Shown here: positions 24,201 through 29,509 of the stretch, piece by piece | Position numbering within the stretch: position 1 is the stretch's first letter | Layout of the letters: every line of letters starts with the position of its first letter | From: Flavobacteriales bacterium UBA4011 | GTDB lineage: Bacteria; Bacteroidota; Bacteroidia; Flavobacteriales_D; Crocinitomicaceae | Assembly (NCBI GenBank): GCA_002384725.1 | Contig: DGBF01000142.1 | Coordinates: 2,682-32,190, forward strand | Direction: 5' to 3' | DNA length: 29,509 nt | Notes under the pieces: generated by a model | The model's input: the letters and a program-made list of their open reading frames with translations, nothing else | Databases searched by the model: none | What the model was told of the DNA's origin: nothing | Made by a program: the position numbers and the translations under genes

Positions 24201-25199
24201 ATGGAGCAGAAAGAAAGCATAGCCGTAATTGGTGGTGGAAGTTGGGCGACAGCGTTGGTTAAAATACTGACGAATAACTGCGATTCAATCCTTTGGTGGG
24301 TGCGAACGGAAGAAACCGTGAACCATTTATTAAAGTATCATAAGAACCCTAGATATCTCCAATCCGTCGACTTTGGCATGGATAAAATAGCGGTGAGCAA
24401 TGATCTTAGAAACACCATAGAAAAGGCCGATACGATTATTATTGCGGCACCCTCGGCGTTCTTAACACAAATTTTTGAAGGAATAGGGCCCGAGTTGTTT
24501 CAAGGCAAAGTCGTTTTTTCAGCGGTAAAAGGAATCATACCAGAATACAATGCCATTCCCGCTCGATACATTCATAAGTCCTTCGATGTTCCATATGACG
24601 ACATAGGAATCATTTGTGGCCCTTGTCATGCGGAGGAAGTAGCCTTAGAGCGACTTTCCTACTTGACTGTCGCTTGTTCCAATGAAGAATATGCGGAGAA
24701 AATGGCGGAGAAATTGAATTGTCGATACATCAAAACGACCATTTCGGATGACTTATTCGGAACGGAATTTTCTGCAGTATTGAAAAACATTTATTCTCTA
24801 GCATCTGGTATTTGTGCAGGTTTGGGTTATGGAGATAATTTTCAAGCGGTATTGATATCCAATGCGATAATTGAAATTGAAAACTTCATTGATGAAGTTA
24901 GTCCTATTCACCGCGATGTAAAATCTAGTGCGTATTTAGGCGATTTATTGGTAACGGCTTATTCCAAATTTTCAAGAAACCGATCATTCGGATTTATGAT
25001 TGGTAAAGGCTATTCCGTGAAGTCTGCCCAATTGGAAATGGATATGATAGCCGAAGGATATTACGCAACGAAAAGTGTGATGGAAATCAACAAAAAATTT
25101 CAAGTAGATATGCCTATCGTGGAAGCGGTTTACAATATAATTTATGAAAAAATTTCGCCAGTAATGGAAATGAGAATTTTATCTGACAAATTAAGCTAA
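24201..25199 (+). CDS. gpsA: Glycerol-3-phosphate dehydrogenase [NAD(P)+]
   Basis: Reduces dihydroxyacetone phosphate to sn-glycerol-3-phosphate, the phospholipid backbone. 332 residues. Rossmann motif VIGGGSWATAL (9-19); SAVKGI with Lys110; GPCHAEEVALERLSYLTVAC (140-159); catalytic Lys195 in GTEFSAVLKNIYSLASGI; GLGYGDNFQAVLISNAI (207-223). Where human GPD1 has Arg269 for substrate phosphate (VIR), this protein has Ser220 (LIS). Five bases separate it from the downstream aspartate kinase, so they form one transcription unit. Confidence 0.94.
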   Translation: MEQKESIAVIGGGSWATALVKILTNNCDSILWWVRTEETVNHLLKYHKNPRYLQSVDFGMDKIAVSNDLRNTIEKADTIIIAAPSAFLTQIFEGIGPELFQGKVVFSAVKGIIPEYNAIPARYIHKSFDVPYDDIGIICGPCHAEEVALERLSYLTVACSNEEYAEKMAEKLNCRYIKTTISDDLFGTEFSAVLKNIYSLASGICAGLGYGDNFQAVLISNAIIEIENFIDEVSPIHRDVKSSAYLGDLLVTAYSKFSRNRSFGFMIGKGYSVKSAQLEMDMIAEGYYATKSVMEINKKFQVDMPIVEAVYNIIYEKISPVMEMRILSDKLS

Positions 25200-25204
25200 A
25201 CAAA

Positions 25205-26479
25205 ATGAAGGTTTTCAAATTTGGGGGAGCGTCTGTTAAAGATTCGGAGGCGGTTCGAAATGTAGCGCGAATTTTAGATCTTTTCCCAGAAGAAAAAATA
25301 GTCGTTGTTATATCCGCAATGGGCAAGACGACCAACGCAATGGAATTAATTGCAACAGCGATTTGGGAGAAGGATTTTGCCCTTTTTGAGGCACAAGTTG
25401 TCCTTTTAAAAACATATCATTCTCAAATTATTTCGGAACTGTTCCCAAAGGATTCAGCGAAAATTGAAAACGAAGTAAACTCAGTTTATACTGAACTTCA
25501 CGAAAGATTTGAGAACAGTGAAAGAACGAAGAATGCCTTTGAATATGATCAAGTCGTTTCTTTGGGAGAGGTTCTTTCAACCAAGATTGTAGCTGCTTTT
25601 TTGGACCAAGAAGGTAAATCGAGCGAATGGGCTGATGCTCGCACTTTCATTCGAACCAATCACTACTATAAAGAAGGAGAAGTAGATTGGAAGTGCACTG
25701 AGCAACTCGTGAATGATCGATTGAAAAACAGGTTTAACCATTCAAATATAGTCGTAACACAAGGATTTGTGGGCCATACTTCAGACGGGTTTACAACTAC
25801 TTTAGGTCGAGAAGGTTCTGATTTTTCAGCTGGAATTCTTGCGTATTGTCTAGACGCGGAGAGCGTTACAATTTGGAAAGACGTTGATGGAATGCTTAAT
25901 GCCGATCCTCGAATTTTTGAAAACACCATCAAACTAGATAGAATTTCTTTTCGTGAAGCAATTGAATTGTCTTATTACGGAGCGTCGGTAATTCACCCGA
26001 AAACGATTAAACCATTACAAAATAAGAGTATTCCCCTGTATGTGAAATCGTTCTTTCATCCAGAAAATGAAGGAACAATAATACAATATGCATCAGATGA
26101 AGATCATCTAATTCCGTCTTTTATTTTTAAGAAAAAACAAATTCTTTTGTCCATAACTCCGCGTGATTTTTCATTCATCGTAGAGCAAAATTTGAGCGAT
26201 ATTTTCAATCGTTTGTCGCGCGCAAATGCGAAGATAAATTTGATGCAAAATTCAGCCTTGAGTTTCTCTGTTCTTCTGGATGAAGACAAAACCAATTTAA
26301 GCGAGGTCTTGGGTATTTTTGAAAATACGTATTCGGTAAAATTTAACGAGGATCTAGAATTGGTAACTATACGTCATTACGACCAAGCAACCATAGATTT
26401 TGTGTGCAAAAACAAAAAGGTGGTACTCGAACAAAAAACGAGTGACACTGCCCGTTTTGTCCTTAGCGAAGTCGACTAG
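25205..26479 (+). CDS. Aspartate kinase
   Basis: Phosphorylates L-aspartate, the first step to lysine, threonine and methionine. 424 residues, monofunctional length. N-terminal KVFKFGGASVKDSEAVRNVA; LGREGSDFSAGILAYCLDAESVTIWKDVDGMLNADPRIF (about 200-238), the kinase active site; SYYGASVIHPKTIKPLQNKSIPLYVKSF (about 257-284). The C-terminal 130 residues look like an ACT pair for feedback control, but which amino acid binds cannot be told. No homoserine dehydrogenase fusion. Its 3' end overlaps the convergent membrane-protein gene by 17 bp. Confidence 0.94.
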   Translation: MKVFKFGGASVKDSEAVRNVARILDLFPEEKIVVVISAMGKTTNAMELIATAIWEKDFALFEAQVVLLKTYHSQIISELFPKDSAKIENEVNSVYTELHERFENSERTKNAFEYDQVVSLGEVLSTKIVAAFLDQEGKSSEWADARTFIRTNHYYKEGEVDWKCTEQLVNDRLKNRFNHSNIVVTQGFVGHTSDGFTTTLGREGSDFSAGILAYCLDAESVTIWKDVDGMLNADPRIFENTIKLDRISFREAIELSYYGASVIHPKTIKPLQNKSIPLYVKSFFHPENEGTIIQYASDEDHLIPSFIFKKKQILLSITPRDFSFIVEQNLSDIFNRLSRANAKINLMQNSALSFSVLLDEDKTNLSEVLGIFENTYSVKFNEDLELVTIRHYDQATIDFVCKNKKVVLEQKTSDTARFVLSEVD

Positions 26480-27053
26480 AAAGTTCGGTTAATCCAAAAG
26501 GCAAAATGGCCGACGCCCAAACAAAAACCACATCATTTAGCGAGACGAAATAGTGAATTGTACAACCAAGAACCACAATACCAAGAACGATATAGCGATG
26601 CATTAAATACTCTTTCCAAAGCTCAGAAATTTGGATTTTGGTGTGTAGTTTTAGTTTGAGGAAAGTGAATTTGTACTGCATCCATACGTTCAACATAATT
26701 AGAGGAACAAATATCCAACCTTGCGCTAAACCGAGTTCCTCATAGGATAGAAAATCAATTATTTCTTTTCCAAAACTGAAATTTTCGTGGTTGAACGAGT
26801 ACAGTAAATGCAGTAGAGCTAATATCGTAAGATCTACTCCTAAACTCAACGTACCCGATTTAATCCAAACGGATTTAGATTTTTCACCGCCTTGCGTCGC
26901 GTATATTTTCCGTGATTTTAAATGAAGGATAAAAACTTTTGCAATTGTATCAAGAATCAAAAAAAGCAGAATGAAATACCAACTCCATCCCCAGGAATAA
27001 AACCCCAGCAAAGGAATGATTGCTTCTGCAATATTCTGACTGTATTTTTGCAT
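26463..27053 (-). CDS. Integral membrane protein, unknown function
   Basis: 196 residues with about five hydrophobic helices (for example WYFILLFLILDTIAKVFIL near 25-43, LSLGVDLTILALLHLLYSF near 70-88, IFVPLIMLNVWM near 114-125, YIVLGIVVLGCTIHYFVSL near 153-171 and VFVWASAILPFGL near 176-188). No family recognised. Its ATG overlaps the stop of the TPR lipoprotein gene by one base, so they are translated together and may work together at the inner membrane. Confidence 0.75.
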   Translation of the reverse strand: MQKYSQNIAEAIIPLLGFYSWGWSWYFILLFLILDTIAKVFILHLKSRKIYATQGGEKSKSVWIKSGTLSLGVDLTILALLHLLYSFNHENFSFGKEIIDFLSYEELGLAQGWIFVPLIMLNVWMQYKFTFLKLKLHTKIQISELWKEYLMHRYIVLGIVVLGCTIHYFVSLNDVVFVWASAILPFGLTELSSRLR

Positions 27054-28054
27054 TAACGAAGCGCTTCGGCTGCCAATCTCGATTTTTCGAAATTAGGATT
27101 AAGTTTCAATGCACGTGAATAAGACTGCAGAGCCTGAGCCTTGTCCCTTTTGGACTCATAACATAGACCTAAGTTGTGCCACGCCTCAACAAAACGTGGT
27201 TCGATAACCAAGGCTTGTCTGTAAAAAATCATTGCACTATCGATTTCGTTTAAGTTGATGTGCTTCATGTATCCTTGTTGAAAAAGTGACATGGCAAACG
27301 TTTCGTCTTTTTGAAACATATCTCTGTATGTTTGAGCAGCTTCACCAAATCGTTCTAGTGCTTGATAGGCAAAAGCAAGTTTGTACAAAACGCCAACATC
27401 GTCTGGAACAATTTGAGTCGCAGTTGTATAATATTGAATAGCAATTGGATTGTTTTCAGAAAGATACATATCGCCTAAAGCGATATACGCTTCGTAAAAT
27501 GTAGGGTCCTGTTGTGTGGCGGTTTCGTAGGAAGATTTGGCTAATGGCATATTGTTCATTTCGCGATAATTGGTTCCTTTTAGAATATAAGCATCGCGGT
27601 ATTTTTTGTTAATTCTTAATGCTTCATTGATATACTGAAATGATTTATCAAATTCGCGCAACATAGAATAGGTCGAAGCAATTCCAATAAGTGCAGCTGT
27701 ATTTCGCGGTTCTTTTTTAATGATGTAATCGTAATGTCTTTGCGATCGCAAAACATCCGCAATTGTTCTTGTTGGTGAATTATTCAAAACTAGGGCATAC
27801 AACATGCGAACTTCAACATTGCTGGAGTCCAAACGAAATGCTTTAGTCGCTGATTCCGAAGCTTTTTCAAAATTACGTTTGTCGAAATAAAACTGCCCAT
27901 GTCTTATCAGAATGGGCAAACTATCTGGATGTTTCATCAACAAGGTATCAATATTACTTGACTCAGGTTTTATCGTTTCTTTTTTGGATTCACAGCTCGA
28001 ACTAAGGCCAATTGCACAAACCAATAGCGCGAAAAAATAGATGGACATCTTCAT
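27053..28054 (-). CDS. TPR-repeat lipoprotein
   Basis: 333 residues. Signal sequence MKMSIYFFALLVCAIGLSSSC with a Bacteroidota-type lipobox and lipidated Cys21. The body is a chain of seven or so tetratricopeptide repeats (for example HGQFYFDKRNFEKASESATKAFRLD, YIALGDMYLSENNPIAIQYYTTATQI and AWHNLGLCYESKRDKAQALQSYSRALKLNP), a protein-interaction scaffold. The start could be ATG 28054 or the second ATG at 28048; both follow the promoter very closely. Specific partner unknown; the coupled membrane protein is a candidate. Confidence 0.88.
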   Translation of the reverse strand: MKMSIYFFALLVCAIGLSSSCESKKETIKPESSNIDTLLMKHPDSLPILIRHGQFYFDKRNFEKASESATKAFRLDSSNVEVRMLYALVLNNSPTRTIADVLRSQRHYDYIIKKEPRNTAALIGIASTYSMLREFDKSFQYINEALRINKKYRDAYILKGTNYREMNNMPLAKSSYETATQQDPTFYEAYIALGDMYLSENNPIAIQYYTTATQIVPDDVGVLYKLAFAYQALERFGEAAQTYRDMFQKDETFAMSLFQQGYMKHINLNEIDSAMIFYRQALVIEPRFVEAWHNLGLCYESKRDKAQALQSYSRALKLNPNFEKSRLAAEALR

Positions 28055-28058
28055 ATGA

Positions 28059-28066
28059 CAAATGTA
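28059..28066 (-). promoter_or_regulatory. -7 promoter element for the TPR lipoprotein gene, probably leaderless
   Basis: Minus-strand tacatttg (complement of 28059-28066), four bases before ATG 28054. It is divergent from the promoter at 28154-28161 within one 111-bp gap. Confidence 0.6.
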
Positions 28067-28153
28067 GCAGAAAAAAGACCTAATCAGGAATCGAATTTAA
28101 GGGAATTTATAGCAATCAAACGTTAAAAATTATGGGCCTAAATAAAAACAACG

Positions 28154-28161
28154 TAAATTTG
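28154..28161 (+). promoter_or_regulatory. -7 promoter element for the small CxxC protein, probably leaderless
   Basis: taaatttg, four bases (tatt) before ATG 28166. Confidence 0.6.
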
Positions 28162-28165
28162 TATT

Positions 28166-28408
28166 ATGAAATTAAGAGAGAAAATAATCTTAAGTATTTG
28201 CTTCATGTTTATCCTTGGATATGTTGAAGCCCAAGGATGTTCTCAATGTAAACTCTTGGCGGAACAATCTACGGAAGTTGGTGAAGCATCATTTGGGAGC
28301 AATATAAATATGGGAATTTTATACCTTATGGCTGTTCCTTATATTCTTCTTTTCCTACTTTTCAGAAAGAGAATATTCCGCTTTTTTAAAGCAATGAAAA
28401 CACAATAA
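28166..28408 (+). CDS. Small exported membrane protein with CxxC motif
   Basis: 80 residues. N-terminal signal sequence MKLREKIILSICFMFILGYVEAQ, then a periplasmic segment with Cys25-x-x-Cys28 (GCSQCKLLAEQ) and about 20 polar residues, then one transmembrane helix (about 50-66, GILYLMAVPYILLFLLF) and a basic cytoplasmic tail (RKRIFRFFKAMK). The pattern exported CxxC, then NxGILYLxxxPY helix, recurs in small Bacteroidota proteins as I recall, with no known function. The cysteines might bind metal or haem, or form a redox pair. It has its own promoter and ends 1 bp from the convergent PorP/SprF gene. Confidence 0.8.
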   Translation: MKLREKIILSICFMFILGYVEAQGCSQCKLLAEQSTEVGEASFGSNINMGILYLMAVPYILLFLLFRKRIFRFFKAMKTQ

Positions 28409-28409
28409 A

Positions 28410-29444
28410 TTATTTTCTTACACGGCCTCCTTTGAATAATCCCTGGTCGAAAAACGTGTATACCAAAGAGAATTCTACTGATCCTGCCCCAGGCGATTTT
28501 CTCAAATAAGACACTATTGCATCATACGAAAATTCGAACCGGAACCCTTTATGTTGAATAATAACTGAAGGAATTAAGGATTCCAAAGATCGAAGGTGCA
28601 ATCCAAACCCCATCATAGAGTTTGTTCCGGAAGAAGCACCATCTTCGTTGAGTTTATATCCAAACATTCCTCCAACAATTGTTTCGGTATGTTTTCCTTG
28701 AAAAAACTGTGATGCATCTAGTGAAAATTGAACTTTAGAACCTGGAACATCCTTGAGGTAACTGGTATGGAGGACTAATTTTCGGGGGAGTCTTTCTGTG
28801 CTCGCAATATTATATCTTAAGGCTGGTTTGTTGGCGTGAAACAGGGCAATACCCGCAGTAAACTTAGACTTACTTTTACCTGCAAATGTGTTGTTTGATC
28901 CGTCGACGGTATAATACAGTCCGGTGCTTACATCTGAGTAACTATATGACGGGACGATTGCTTCGCCAGACAAAATGTTTTCATCATATGTAGTTCCATT
29001 CCACTGACTTTCGAAGATTAAATTTTGTCCATTGATATTGGAGCTTGCGAATCCAGCTTGGAGTCCTAACGACAAGACGTGATTTCCGCCTCGTCCCATT
29101 GGAATGGCTCCACTCAAGGAGATAGCACCACTTTGTTTTCCATAATTTCCATCGCCAGCGGCGTCATTAAAGAAAAATGCACCTAGTCCAAGAAAACCCT
29201 TCGAAAAATCCTGATCTTTCAACATATTTAAGTCAAAGGCTACCATGGTATTGTTGAACTTTCCACCAGAACCAACCCATTGATTACGGTGTTGTAAACT
29301 TGCTCTCATAATACCATCCATCATTCCTGTTGCGCCAGGATTAAGCAAAAGTGGCATTTGCGAGATTTGAGAGAAGTGTAAATCTTGTCCAATCGCACTC
29401 AATGATAAGAGCCCGAAACTACATACGGCTATAAACTTTTTCAT
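28410..29444 (-). CDS. PorP/SprF family type IX secretion outer-membrane protein
   Basis: 344 residues. Signal peptide MKKFIAVCSFGLLSLSAIGQ, then the family N-terminus DLHFSQISQMPLLLNPGATGMMDGIMRASLQHRNQW and alternating amphipathic strands to a C-terminus suited to a 14-stranded outer-membrane barrel (FSLVYTFF). PorP/SprF paralogues interact with the trans-envelope T9SS or anchor specific type B cargo next door. Its ATG overlaps the stop of the upstream gene by one base (taATG), the usual cargo-then-PorP/SprF arrangement. Confidence 0.92.
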   Translation of the reverse strand: MKKFIAVCSFGLLSLSAIGQDLHFSQISQMPLLLNPGATGMMDGIMRASLQHRNQWVGSGGKFNNTMVAFDLNMLKDQDFSKGFLGLGAFFFNDAAGDGNYGKQSGAISLSGAIPMGRGGNHVLSLGLQAGFASSNINGQNLIFESQWNGTTYDENILSGEAIVPSYSYSDVSTGLYYTVDGSNNTFAGKSKSKFTAGIALFHANKPALRYNIASTERLPRKLVLHTSYLKDVPGSKVQFSLDASQFFQGKHTETIVGGMFGYKLNEDGASSGTNSMMGFGLHLRSLESLIPSVIIQHKGFRFEFSYDAIVSYLRKSPGAGSVEFSLVYTFFDQGLFKGGRVRK

Positions 29445-29509
29445 TATTGTACGATTGTTATGTTACCGTTTGTATGTTCTTGATCCCCATTTTTGTGTAA
29501 GGCGATTGT
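29444..29509 (-). CDS. C-terminal end of a protein with a likely T9SS type B sorting tail (5' end off window)
   Basis: Open frame from the right edge to TAA at 29444-29446, only 21 codons: TIALHKNGDQEHTNGNITIVQ minus one residue is what is visible. The D-x-EH...G-x-ITIV ending resembles the last strands of gliding-motility (CHU-type, type B) sorting domains, which usually end G-x-[VI]-T-[LI]-[VI]. The stop overlaps the PorP/SprF ATG by one base. With so little sequence, the call rests largely on the neighbour. Confidence 0.5.
   Translation of the reverse strand, partial: TIALHKNGDQEHTNGNITIVQ

Noticed and set aside
1..29509. CRISPR array, tRNA/rRNA gene, insertion sequence, prophage, integron or defence island
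   Set aside because: No regularly spaced repeats, no cloverleaf in the short gaps, no transposase or integrase, and nearly every long frame is a recognisable housekeeping or envelope gene.

Overview
The window is ordinary chromosomal DNA of a Bacteroidota member, most likely Flavobacteriales and perhaps Crocinitomicaceae-like; the family is inference. Evidence: a type IX secretion (T9SS) lipoprotein SprE/PorW, a PorP/SprF-type outer-membrane protein, a large T9SS type A cargo protease, a tail resembling a T9SS type B sorting domain, DUF4286 and DUF6427-like proteins, and the Bacteroidota -7 promoter element TAnnTTTG in front of most operons. No tRNA, rRNA, IS element, prophage, CRISPR array or defence island was seen, and no intergenic gap exceeds 300 bp.

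Left part (1-3054): the start of a cytochrome c/copper monooxygenase-like secreted protein runs off the left edge on the minus strand (353 residues visible). A gap of about 270 bp follows, holding an imperfect palindromic repeat and the promoter of a tryptophan 2,3-dioxygenase gene. Next is a secreted DUF4412-like gene broken by an in-frame amber codon and an apparent one-base deletion.

Minus-strand operon (3051-9639): DUF6427-like membrane protein, purQ, purD, CNNM/CorC-type membrane protein, secreted propeller-like protein, HAD sugar-phosphate phosphatase and truA. The last four genes are joined by three successive 4-base overlaps. Divergently, a DUF4286 gene overlaps rsmA. Then come dxs and a GT9 heptosyltransferase, both on the minus strand.

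Middle (14163-20396): a YebC/PmpR gene, then sprE/porW, bactofilin, AtpZ/AtpI-like and a four-helix membrane protein, closely packed. bcp and recA follow, with a clear intrinsic terminator after recA.

Right part (20408-29509): a 1223-residue reprolysin-like metallopeptidase with a P domain and T9SS sorting domain, then gpsA and aspartate kinase. A TPR lipoprotein/membrane protein pair reads the other way. Next are an 80-residue membrane protein with a CxxC motif and a PorP/SprF protein start-stop coupled to an upstream gene of which only the last 21 codons are visible.

Functional themes are purine synthesis, isoprenoid and phospholipid precursors (dxs, gpsA), rRNA/tRNA modification (rsmA, truA), DNA repair and oxidative stress (recA, bcp), and T9SS machinery with its cargo. 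I found no convincing new multi-gene system. The most distinctive signals are the broken secreted gene, several promoters so close to the start codon that the mRNAs should be leaderless, the 145-bp palindromic repeat, the cytochrome-copper enzyme fusion, and the small CxxC protein.
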